Shown: positions 40,701-51,655 of the stretch, piece by piece | How positions within the stretch are numbered: position 1 is the first letter of the stretch | How the letters are laid out: each line of letters starts with the position of its first letter | Source: Stichopus chloronotus | Taxonomy: Eukaryota; Echinodermata; Holothuroidea; Aspidochirotida; Stichopodidae | Reading direction: 5' to 3' | Assembly (NCBI GenBank): GCA_021234535.1 | Contig: CM037836.1 | Span: forward strand, 12,631,111-12,695,110 | DNA length: 64,000 nucleotides | The notes under the pieces: generated by a model | The model's input: the letters and a program-made list of their open reading frames with translations, nothing else | The model's database searches: none | What the model was told of the DNA's origin: nothing | Program-made: the position numbers and the translations under genes

Positions 40701-42352
40701 GTACGTCAGAAGAATTACCACTGACAGTATACTGTGCTGTTCCTTACGTACATTTACGTATATTTACATTTTACTTTTGAGCAGCAGGTTTCGGCCCTAT
40801 AGGCGCGGTCTAGGTAACGTAAGATCTACGAACTTCAAATCGAACGTTATTTCACTAGTAGGCTTTTTACTAGTACTACTGTATTAGCCATTGTTTTGTG
40901 TAAGATACAGCAAACGGAAAACACACTGTCGATGTACAGTTTTATTGTATTCAACCACCGGCGATTAGTCGTGGTTTAACCAGCTGGGTTATTAGCGATG
41001 ATTAACCCACGGTCACTTGACTGAAATAGGCCAATAGTATAGTAGCCAATAGTAAGTATGTATGAGTATTCATTAAGTTAGAGAGATGAGAGTGAGGAAT
41101 TCTGGCTGTCACCCCTTAAGTTTAACAGAAACGAACGTTTAAGCAGAAATTGATCATTGATATCGTCACATGAATTCGTTGGTCGATAAAGTTATGGAGT
41201 GATATGTAACAGTTTCATGCATGGCGCGGTAAAAAATAAAACCCACTAAACATGTACCACACTGTATCACCGTATCATCCGCATATTATATCTCAGCCCC
41301 ACAGCCAATGGGTTTAAAACATCTGAAAAAAAAAAACAAAAAAAAAACGAACAGTTGGAACAGATTATGTGTGAGGCGCCGATGTATAAACTTGGACTAT
41401 TCGCGCTATAAATTCATATATGTAAATTACATACTGCACCGCCAAGTGGCATGTTTTTACTCTGGGCATATAAGCCTCCTTGTGTAAACAATTTCGTCAG
41501 TTATGTAACCTTGAACTGACATTTGTGTTGATATAGGTTATGTTGCCCATTTGATGTTGAAGCTCATAACTCTACCTTGATTGGTTGGTACGCATCGCCT
41601 CCCTTTGCTGACGTCATTCGGAACTTTTCACATGGAATTTCCGAGCGAATGTGTTGAGGCCAATATAATTGACCTTAATGTGGACACGATACTCTGTTCC
41701 ATGATCAACGGGATGAATTTTAAAATGTTCCACAGTCTAAATGATACGTCTGCTCTTCAGGTTTACGCTAGGAATGGGCAATTGGAATGCTTCATTGCAA
41801 ACTTAGAAGGCTTCCGAGCTTCTTCTGGGATGCCTTTGTCATATCGTTGTCATTTTTACATACCGTTAAAAATGCCAATCTGAATAAAACTGTTTGAAAG
41901 GAAGATGCAATTTCCCTTTCACAGTCCTCTGTGACTCATTGAACAACATTAGTGAGCCTGGAATGATGTTATACCAGCGAGCTGTTATTTAGACACCAAA
42001 TCATTTGTTCTTAGACCACTACTTGTAGTATATTTGAGAAAAAATACACAGCTTATCCTTCAATCATATTTTTTTTTTGGGGGGGGGGGGGGCTGGCGGA
42101 TCGTAACGTATATCTTTAAATACATTTTCGGTTCACTCCATCTGAACATCTCCCTGGTTTATATCTCCGAAAGTTCATGATAATACAGATTTGCTCAATA
42201 TAGTGTGCATGAAACTTGAACGAAAAGTTGTTTGCTATTGACACAAAATGCAGATTTGTCTCAATGGAAACGATTTTGTTCACGGCGTTTTATGCACGCC
42301 GATTGCGTCCGTTGAAGTCTGCATGCCGAACTATAGGCTCGTGCAGTAACAC

Positions 42353-42379
42353 TGTGTGTGTATGTGTGTGTGTGTGTGT
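42353..42379. repeat. (GT)n microsatellite
   Basis: About 27 bp of TG repeats with a single TAT interruption near 42361. Confidence 0.95.
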
Positions 42380-43147
42380 CTTTACGGTCGGCATGTTACG
42401 TATTTGCTTGAAGGCGTATAATGTGGCGCAGTGAAGCATTTAATTGCTGTAATAATTCGGTTGCAATGACGAGGAGACACCCGAATCTCGATATTGATTT
42501 TGAGGTAGCTTATCGCGCTAATACTATAGCCGTTGTAAACTTGGCAACATACGGTAGTGATACATTCTGAAATTGCGATAAATTGAAGAAAGAAAAAAAA
42601 CATGCCACCTGTTTATCTTTGTGTGGGGTTCGTAAATTCGTCAAGCCTCATGAAGTTAGCATGTTGCTTGAATCGAAATGAATACCTCCTTCCAGGAGGA
42701 CGAGAGACGAGTGACGGCGCTACCATTATTTACGTATAAGCTAAAACTCTGGAGAGACTAACTAAGCGGAGAGTTCTCCCCCCCCCCCCCCCTCCTCCGA
42801 TGCTTGGGGACCAACGGACCAGTAAAGTTCTGATTAAAAATACACAGATCACCGGAAACTGCCTTTCCACGTTCGCCCTTTTACTCTTGCCCCCCTCTTG
42901 CCCCCCCCCCCCACTTGCGTAGTGATTGTTTATACCATACATGATGCTTTATTGTTACTATTCTCTTATAATTTAACAAACTTCATATATGACTGATTCA
43001 GTCATCTCCTACTACTATATGCGTTAGTAATCAAGAAACCAGACGTTGACGTTTGAAAATGCACCCCCCCCCCCTCCCCATTGCATTTGAATTAAATCCT
43101 TTATTTCATTCGAAAATCAGCTCTGTAAAGTATCCTCACAACCTCAT

Positions 43148-43180
43148 TATGACCAGGACACTTAAAGTGTCCTGGTCATA
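43148..43180. other. Perfect 33-nt palindrome centred on TTAAA
   Basis: TATGACCAGGACACTT, a single central A, then the exact reverse complement. The centre CACTTAAAGTG contains TTAA. Confidence 0.9.
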
Positions 43181-46100
43181 GTATATTAAGACATCTTAAG
43201 TCTTGAATTTCAAGGAAATACGTTTTAGATACATTGCCGGGATATAAAATGTTGAAGGATATTCACTTAATTTGAAACAGTCAACTTCTCAAGAACTTGT
43301 GATGTCCTTTTCGTATTACTCCCATTATCTGACTCGGGGTTTATATGGAATTTAAAGTTTGTATAACCGGGAAAAGTTTGTTTCTTGCATAATATATTAC
43401 ATGTAGAGAATCTGTACACTTATATCACCCCATAACAACTTACGAGAGAGATCACATTTTGTGGCAAAGTGCAAAAGTTTAAAAATAAAAAAAAGAAAAA
43501 CAGCAAAAGTAATTTGAGTAGCAATAGAATGACGTCACAAGTTATTGCACAACGTACCATTTAAATTGAGTGAATAAGTTTCAACATTTTATTTCTCAGT
43601 TCAGGAGTGTCCGATAAAGACCGTACTTGGACTAGTTTGGATCAATGCTTCGAGCTTTGTTACATACGTCTTCCAAATTGTTAAGTACCCTTTAAGAAGA
43701 TTCTCCGTTAATTCGAGTAAAATTTGGTCTAGATTGACGAACGAATCTATCGTTGGTGAATTTTAGCTACGAAATTGATTAGGACCTATACGTCAAAAGG
43801 TCCCTCAAAGAAGAGGCCCTCCAGCACATGATTTCAACCTGTCACTGCCTCTCTCTCTCTCTGTATGGCGGCCGTCTCACTAGTCGTGAATGTTGAGAAA
43901 TGCAGGTTCATTAAAAGTACCATTTCAAGTTTCGTTTTAACCGCTTTCTTGAAGTCTACCTGGGACATTGTAATCACTGCACTGTGGACATGCGAACCTC
44001 CGTAAGTTTCGTCGATAGGGCATGACAGTAGACATTTCCATTAAAGCCACATACCTGTAGGCAACGAACAACATGGTATTTAGGTTCAACCTGATGAATA
44101 ACGCTTCCCTTAATTAACGATTAGCCCAATCTGTATCATATTAAATATGATGACAATATTACTAGAACTTTAACAAATTTCAATTATGTTCCAAGGTCGT
44201 ACTGCATGCTTGACTGACGGTGTTTCAATCAAGTAAACCTAAATATAATTAAAAGAATTATAATAAAACGTGAGCACATGAAATTCAAAGATAATTTTGT
44301 ATCCAGATAAAAGCAAAAGACTCAGGTTGAACTATGTTATACATCTCATGCACGTCGCACAAGTGGGCAAATGTAGGTCGCTTTGCGTTAACTTAACTAG
44401 AAAAAGCTAATACATATTTAAGCTCAGTTGACACTTCTAAGTTTTGTGTATCCATGCATGTGTTCATGTGTCTTCAGTCCCTAAATTTTTTTTTTTCCCA
44501 AAACATAATTAACCTTCCCGTCAGATATTACACCCCGACAGGCGTATGTTAGTCTCTATGTCTAATTAAAGCAACATGAAAGGGACTCACTTGAAAATGA
44601 GTGTGACGATGCTACCTTAGTTATGGACGTTTGAGGACACCTTAAAACAGAAAAAAGGTTTGAAAATGCACCCTCTAATAGAAGTGATGTGCAAGTATCT
44701 TTATTTTGGAGAACAGGGGGGGGGGGTGGAGTTGGAGGAGCTCCTACTTCGTCATCAGTTAGGAAATTTAGCCTCTGTACCATCATGCCCTCATCCAGAA
44801 TAACAAAAGCAAGGCGTGTAAATAAATAGAATACGTAATGAATCTTTATAAGATATCCGGTGATACTGCCGCTGTTGAAAGCTGGATTATTTTTAAAAAA
44901 TGGAAGAAAAATGCTGCAAGTTCAGTTTCAAGGAGAAGCATTTGATGAAAAAGAACGTTAGTTCTTATCCGTTTAGTGGTAAATCTTTTTTAGACCAATC
45001 GATTTTACTTTTCGATGGTAACAGACTCTTCCGCTACTAGGGGAGAGCCCTGGAGGGCATCATGCTCATCTCGACACTTGGTGACGTCAAAAATTAAATT
45101 CATGTCGTAAACCTTGGATAACATCTGGTTCTACTTACCGTATGTTAACAAAGTTTCTCTGAAAACTTTTACAATTTTCCATTTTGAAACTGACGGATGA
45201 CCAGGGCACTGTCAACTGATCAAAAAAAAATGTAGGGGAAAGTTTTAAAGACAGAGTTTGTCTTTTTTTTTACAAACAGTTAGCACACTTACCTGATTTT
45301 ACTGTCAAATTTGCTTATAATGAATTTTCTGGTGATATTCCTAAAACGAGACCCCCCCCCCCTTCTAAAGGAAGAGGCATTTTGAGAAGTTTGGTCACTT
45401 TTTTTTCAGTGCATGTGTTGTACCGTATCTTGTGATTCAGCGATGCTGGGAGCTTAACGGTATCGGATTAAGCAAAATTCGGAGACCCGCTCAGTCGCCT
45501 TCGTCTTTAATCGATAACTCTCTGCGAGTCCGCCACTTGCCTGAGTCGATTCTTTGGAGGATGAAATCTGAATATTGATACTTGGTTTTGCCCCATCTCT
45601 GCTGTCACTCATTCAACCTCCCGGCTTCCTTGAGTTCACTTGGAAGGCCTGCTGCTTCTTGCTGCAAAAAAAAAAACGCGTATGACGTAAGCGTGTAATA
45701 CATACATGCTCGTCAACGACTGAGGGCCGTATTGCCAACCTACATTCTGGTGACATTTTCCATCGATTTTTGTATTTTTTTTTCCTTCCCTCATTCACTG
45801 GCTTACTCAGACTTGGAAGGTTCGTATACATAGTTCACGTTCAACCAAATGCACAGGAAGCCAGTGACCTAGGTTTTTAAGGGGGTAAACATGAACAGTG
45901 AAACAAGGGAAATGCATATGAGGAGTATGGCGTACAGGTTTTGAAGTTTATGTTTTGGTATGAGCCTCTTATTATTGTCCTGGACTCTGCAACAGCGCCA
46001 AATGTGAGATGAATATACCGTTGCGCCATTGTAGGGCTACACTGGCTGAATCCTGCCAGCTAAGTCCGATTTACCTTGATAATGACGATGTGTGAGTGGA

Positions 46101-46783
46101 TTTAGTGAGGATTAAACCGAGAATGTCAGTAGAAAAGCTCACTATCACCTCTTTGATCTCACCTGAACTTGAGAATTTTCTAAAAGGGATTGTGTATTTA
46201 GAGATATTCCACTTTTTTATGGTGAGAGAAAAGCGGGGGAGAGGAGGTGTAAACTACGGTGACTTAATATTTTGTTAAACCGTTTACACGCCCCGAGTCC
46301 AAGCTTTTATGTCTATCACTGTCAAACAGCTAAGACATGAAAATAAGTTTTGGGGGACATGATAACTAGGCTGAAGAAAATCCTCATGAAGCAGTTAATA
46401 ATGATATTATTACAACCCTCCACATTAGGGGCTCACAGTATGGTAGTTCCACCTCACAAGAAGATTATATAGGCCGACGTCTGAGCATAACTGACCTTCA
46501 ATATGTGCTAGAGTTCAATCTCCCACCCTTCATTCTTCGCTTCCTTCTATGGATGGTGGAAGTCCATCGAAAATTCCCGGGTAACCTTTTTTTAAAAAAC
46601 CTCCCTAAAATGGCCTCAGTACGCGTTCTCCGGGTTACCGTTCACCCGAATTACGAGGGATGCTCTCGGGTTGGAAAACCGGGAACCGTCGACAAATGCC
46701 AATACTATCTCAAATGCATCGATTCGATCACGTGACACCTAGACAAAGAGGAGGGAGGGAAAAAAAAAACTATCATCGACTTC

Positions 46784-47257
46784 ATGAAAGTGACCTTCAA
46801 TCTATTTTTTTTTTTACTTAAAGCACATACGGTAGGTAAGCGGACTGATGAACTGCCACGCATATCCGTACCAATGATAAAAACCTATACCGTATTAAAG
46901 GAAACCTGTCGTACAGCCCTCCAAATAGTCAGTGGTACTTCAAAATACGTTTGTTTGTTTTGCAAAGAAAGAAAACAACATTCTGTAAAAGTTCAAATAC
47001 AAGTTGAGGAAAGTGAGAAATTCTATGAATACACTGATTTACTCACTCGTGAGTCGATCATTGCCGAATGCAAAATTACTCGAATCGTGAGTTCGCACAT
47101 CCACCTCCACGTGCAAGTGAGTCGTAGAATTTATACAGGTGCGTGTGTTACGTCATACTTTAACAACATGGCGGCCCGCTATACAACCCACGGCGGGGAA
47201 ATTGAAGTGATGTTGTGGGAGGACGGCATCACGACAATAACGAGAACAAGGTCGTGA
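46784..47257 (+). CDS. Longest unexplained ORF, 157 codons, unknown
   Basis: Outside the receptor and the minisatellite this is the longest open frame in the window, unlikely by chance in DNA this AT-rich. The first 13 residues come from a T-rich tract ending ACTTAAAG, which could be a splice acceptor instead of coding sequence. The rest has a CLFCKERK segment and mixed composition without low complexity. Near its end TTACGTCA (a CRE-like word) and ACATGGCGGC (YY1-like) occur close together at 47149-47174, so a promoter with a short reading frame starting at 47168 is an alternative. No family recognised. Confidence 0.25.
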   Translation: MKVTFNLFFFLLKAHTVGKRTDELPRISVPMIKTYTVLKETCRTALQIVSGTSKYVCLFCKERKQHSVKVQIQVEESEKFYEYTDLLTRESIIAECKITRIVSSHIHLHVQVSRRIYTGACVTSYFNNMAARYTTHGGEIEVMLWEDGITTITRTRS

Positions 47258-48659
47258 CTGTTTGTGAATAGTTGATGTACATGAACTGCATGTCGCAACT
47301 GAAACACCCACGCAGCTTCTTCTTTAAAAGAAAGAGACATTTCAGTCAACCAATATCACCTTGATCCAAACATCGTCTACCTGGCCAGAACTGCGTCTAT
47401 ATCCCAAGCTAGGGGAAGAGAGCCGGTTTGGTAAGACAAATAGGGGTGGACCCACCATAACATGTGACATGATATTCGCATTTTTCAAGCGAAAAAAAAA
47501 ATCGATGGGTGATTTTTTTCTAGCCTGAGAGCGATGCCCATGTCCTACTCCACCCCATTGACTACGGGCCTGCGTCGCGCTTTGGTGCTCCATTAAAAGA
47601 ACACAGCGTTAGCTGTGAAAAAGACACTTCATACTTTTCTCGTGTCTCGAAATATGCATATCATACCTGATTTACCTGACAAGGTAAGATTATGGTCAGG
47701 TATATTAGGAAATATTATATCGGGGGGATGCTATTCTTAGGACTTGTCGAACTGCATGATATGATGTTTTTAATTGGGCGAACAAACTAAGGAAGAAAAA
47801 CCAATCGCAAATTCTCTGATGGAAGCATGCAATAGTTTAAAGTGTAATCTTTCCTTCACAATATGACATACAAGGACGACTTGAATCTCAACGTGCGTTT
47901 TCTGGTGACAGGTCAGTTCCCAGTTAAGACATTTTTGCAGAACGAACAGTTATATGAGAAAAGTGTAAATTTGTCTAGTCTCCATATTTACAGTGAATTC
48001 TGAGGAAGGTATTTGCGTAAAAACTTAATTAGTATTTTCTGAGATCTTATTGTTAAAGCTAAGATGTTTTCGTGAGTTGTGCCATAGTACTTTCATCTCG
48101 TCAAGGCTAAGAGGAATATTCATCACGCCGAAGGAGACGTTATACATGTAGAGTAACAAAAATAATAAGGGACTAATGTATCTGTGTATGACGTCATGGT
48201 TCGTTAACCCAATGTGATGATGTCAAATAAACAAAATCGATATATTTAATCTCAAAAATGGAACAAGCTGTGACGTCAGTAATTGGGTGAACCACTTTGT
48301 TAGGTGATAAAATTCCAGACGTACGTAGTTTAACCACTGTCTTTGTTTTTATTCCTTTGTTTTTTACACGGATGAGTGTATTGAAAGTACGAAGATTACC
48401 AGAAAAAAATCTTTCCTGTAAAGAAATGAAGGAAACGCAATAAGTTTGAGATAAAAAGTGTGTGTGTTTTTTTTTTTTTTTTTGGTCGTTCAGTGGGTTA
48501 ACTCTAAAATAAACAATCGAGAAAGACCAGTCATTTTGAGAGCTGAAATAAGGTGGCAACTGAACATGGCAACTGAAAAAAACATTTTCAAAATTAATGC
48601 AGACTGAATTCGAGTATGTGTCGCATCTCAACATTTACAATTTTTAACAAGAGGGCAAT
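47258..48659. other. No recognised gene
   Basis: A C/G-richer segment at 47520-47585 reads like a repeat end on the minus strand (GCAGGCCCGTAGTCAATGGG). The 146-codon minus-strand frame at 48194-48634 spans a poly-T run and has no recognisable domain. Confidence 0.35.
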
Positions 48660-49335
48660 CCACGGACCTGCACATGGGAATTTTTAATAGATTATTGCTT
48701 AGTGCTTGCAAAACTTTAAGTCCATTGGTTTAATAGTTCTCAAGATATGCTGGAAATACAAATTTTGGGGCAAAATTGGCCTTTTTTCTCAAAAATCAGC
48801 AAATTTCACTCTCTTTACTATAAAAGTGATATACCTTGAAACTTTTCATTTTCAGGTAAGTTTTTTGCAAAATATTGTATTAAATGCTCAAATACTACTC
48901 AAGACATGGTGGAAATGGCAATTTGGGGGCAAAATAGACTTTTTTTTCTAAAAAATCAGCAAATTTTACTCAATTTCCCATACAACTAATACATCTTGCA
49001 CGTATTGGCATCATGCACACCCTTACCAAGTTTCAACTTAGTCGCCCATGTGCTTTTTATACTACTCTGGAAAAACCACAATTTGGACAGGTCCGGACGC
49101 ACAAACACACACGCACACATATTGGCACGGACACGTTTTCATTTATACCACCCAACAGGACCCTCCTGTACCCAAGGTCACTCTACCATGGGGTACCCCT
49201 GGGGTGTCGCTACTCATCCACTACAAGCGTTTCCATGGCAACCATTCTCCCATGGATGCACTGTACAATATATAGCTCCACCAGCCAAGTGACTACAATA
49301 TCTCATCTAGCCCCTACAGGGCGATGAGATAATAA
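48660..49335 (+). repeat. Dispersed-type repeat with internal duplication and hairpin tail
   Basis: Two degenerate copies of a block reading CAAGATATGCTGGAAATAC / CAAGACATGGTGGAAATGG, followed by ATCAGCAAATTT, are spaced 159 bp apart (about 48740 and 48900). They are followed by ACCAAGTTTCAACTTAGTCG, a GGACGCACAAACACACACGC stretch and a closing hairpin at 49300-49330 (ATCTCATC...GATGAGAT). I associate this order (CAAGATATG blocks, ACCAAGTTTCA, GACGCAC track, hairpin) with interspersed repeats of marine invertebrates, but the class is unknown to me. The overlapping short ORFs at 48996-49327 are not credible genes. Confidence 0.55.
49300..49330. other. Terminal hairpin of the 49-kb repeat
   Basis: ATCTCATC and GATGAGAT form an 8-bp outer stem. 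GCCC/GGGC pairs inside it around a small loop. It lies at the likely 3' limit of the repeat. Confidence 0.6.
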
Positions 49336-50261
49336 CTATTAAATAGTGACTTAACTCATATTGCACTTCCAAACGAGAGAATTTCGACAATTTCACGTTT
49401 CTTTGCCAGAATAAGGATTCACTGAGGTACTTATAGATATTGCTATTGACTGTATAGACCTGCTCCGTATTTTGAAAAAAAAATGGCTTTTGACATCGAA
49501 AAGAGATAAAAATAGGGAAAGAGTCCAGTTGAAAAGACATTTATATACTACTCGATTGAAAGGAACAATTTTCCTTGGTAGACATTATTGTCGCAGTTAA
49601 TCGTAGTCGTGGATAATCACCAGCTTGCACTTATTTTTTCTAATCGGAAAAAACCGGAAAAATAAGAGGCCTTAATATGACGTACAGTGATAGCAATAAC
49701 AATTAGACCATGAAACTTACAGCAATTCACAGAAACGACTGAGTGAATTTGGCAGTTAGCAACATTTAGAACTTTCAATAAAAGAAGGAATGGTGAGCGT
49801 ACTTTATAGTATGCTCCCTTTTTCAATGATTTATTTGTTGGTGAAATATATATTTTCATAAATATGTGAAAGTCGAATTTTTGGGTAAAGCGCTCAATCT
49901 TTTTTGGACAAACTTCGTTAACTGCATTTTATGCATTTGAAATAAAATGAGAGCCATCTGTTTTCTCCATACATTCAACGTTTCATTAACAAGGAACAGG
50001 TAGGATGTTGTCACGGCTGGGCACATTAATTCCTGCACTAATTTATTTGACAAATCTCCCGTTTCAAAGTAGTCCCCGTATTTCCCAACTGCAAATATCT
50101 TACAAACTTTCTAAACTTAGTATCGAAGCTCCCAGAAGAAATTTTGCACAGCGATACGATTTTTCCCTTATAATTTACAGATCATTCGTCAATGCCTGTT
50201 TGGTGTTGCGCCAGGGACTGTTAGTTCCTTTTCTAATATATGTATGTATGATAATAAATAT

Positions 50262-50296
50262 AATATATATATATATATTGATTGATTGATTGATGG
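50262..50296. repeat. AT/TGAT compound microsatellite
   Basis: A short (AT)n run passes into four TGAT-type units (ATTGATTGATTGATTGATGG). Confidence 0.9.
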
Positions 50297-50519
50297 ATGT
50301 AGAAAATTCATAAATAAATGATGAATAAAGTATAAATTCAATTAATAAGTATAAATTCATATATTACGCCAATATTTCGTAAGAATACACCTTACATCGT
50401 CAAAGCGAAATAGCAAACTGATGATACAAGTCAATATATTACAATAACAGCTGTTACAGAAGTTAGTGAGTAATATCCCAGCTCAGAACAGCTGAAGGTT
50501 AAAACTCTGGACATTTCTA

Positions 50520-51655
50520 TTCAGGGTAGGCCTATAGGTTGTAAGTCCTTAATGAAAAGAGACTCCATGATCTTGCGTCTATACCAGGCATTCTCTACAC
50601 CTAGAACTTTAATATCACCTGGGTTTGGAAGTTTATGGGACGCCGTTTTACAGTGATCGTGTATCGAACTGAATTCCTTGAAGTAGTCAGCATTTACATG
50701 TTTTTTTTTTTTTTAAATCTATCACAAAGCTTGAGTTTGCACTCCCCAGTGTAATTATCCCCACAAGTTTTGTCACCACAAGGAATATGATATATACAAC
50801 CACTGTTTTTAAGATCAGAAATTTTGTCTTTAACCTTGAAAATTTTTTAAAATTTTGGAACATCTGAACGAAATCTGTACTTCTGCAGTAGTACAACGTT
50901 TGACAGTCTTAGAGATAGATTTAGCAATTTTGTTCGACATATTACCACAGTATGGTAACTTAAGATAAGTCTTCATTCTCTTTCACAGTACGGAGAACAG
51001 GACTCATTTGTAATCTCGATTTTAAATTACATGTATATCTCTCAAAGCTCTTGATGAGTTTAAGGGGATAAGCGTTGAGAAGAAGTCAATTACGAATATA
51101 GCGAAGTTCTTTAAGGAAAAGTGCATCGGTAGAGCAAATACGTCTAGCTCTACAATGAAGTGCTCTGATGACACTGGTTTTGAACTTGATAGGGGTTCAG
51201 GATTTCCAATTACAATAAATACCGGTATGAGTGGGTTTTCTGTATATAGATGTAATTAAAGAAGTACCCAAATTACTGGAGACATCTTTACAAATGTTGA
51301 TATCAAGAAACTGCATTTTGCCGTGTTTTTCAATCTCATAGATAAATTTAATGCTCGGAAGAAAAGCATTGAAAGTGGCAAGAAGTTTATGTAACTCCTG
51401 CTCTGGCGGCAAAATTATGAACGGAATCATCAACATATCGCCTGTAATAATGAATCTTTGCATTAGGCAGAAGAAAATTTTCAAGGTGGCACATAAGTAC
51501 ATTTGTAAAACATACACTGAGAGATGATCCCATAGCTACGACATCTATTTGCTTGAATAAATGATTATGGAAAGAGAAATATGAACAGCTGGCGAGATCG
51601 GTCAACTTACGCAAATCAGCATGTTTGATGTTGGTGTCAATTAACCTCTCCTTGT
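50520..51655 (-). pseudogene. Penelope-like retroelement relic: RT fingers/palm fragment plus GIY-YIG endonuclease
   Basis: Read on the minus strand from about 51655 down, this matches the C-terminal half of a Penelope-like element polyprotein. The first frame (51655 to about 51415) has VAMGSSLS and YRRYVDDS, the latter being the YVDD catalytic motif of the reverse transcriptase. A frame change then leads to a segment with FLDINI and IYRKPTHTG, typical of the RT thumb side in this group. A third frame (about 51190-51110) carries RALHCRARRICST. At about 50840-50720 another frame shows GCIYHIPCG, a CGDKTC cysteine pair and NYTGE, that is, the GIY...YTG core of the endonuclease. The end (about 50640-50560) reads NPGDIKVLGVENAWYRR. 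At least three frameshifts and internal stops show it is dead. The N-terminal RT part is missing; an A/T-rich stretch starts at 51660. A 13-T run at 50701-50714 is one disruption point. Confidence 0.9.

Larger units (their letters stand above)
40781..46783. other. No recognised gene; several poly-C/poly-G tracts
   Basis: G or C runs of 10-15 lie at 42079-42092, 42778-42792, 42901-42912, 43064-43074, 44706-44715 and about 45352-45362. A 100-codon frame at 41581-41883 is unrecognised. Confidence 0.4.

Noticed and set aside
44562..44786. Proline-rich minus-strand ORF
   Set aside because: The proline run is a translated poly-G/C tract.
48194..48634. 146-codon minus-strand ORF
   Set aside because: It crosses a long poly-T run, has no recognisable motif and no splice-like borders.
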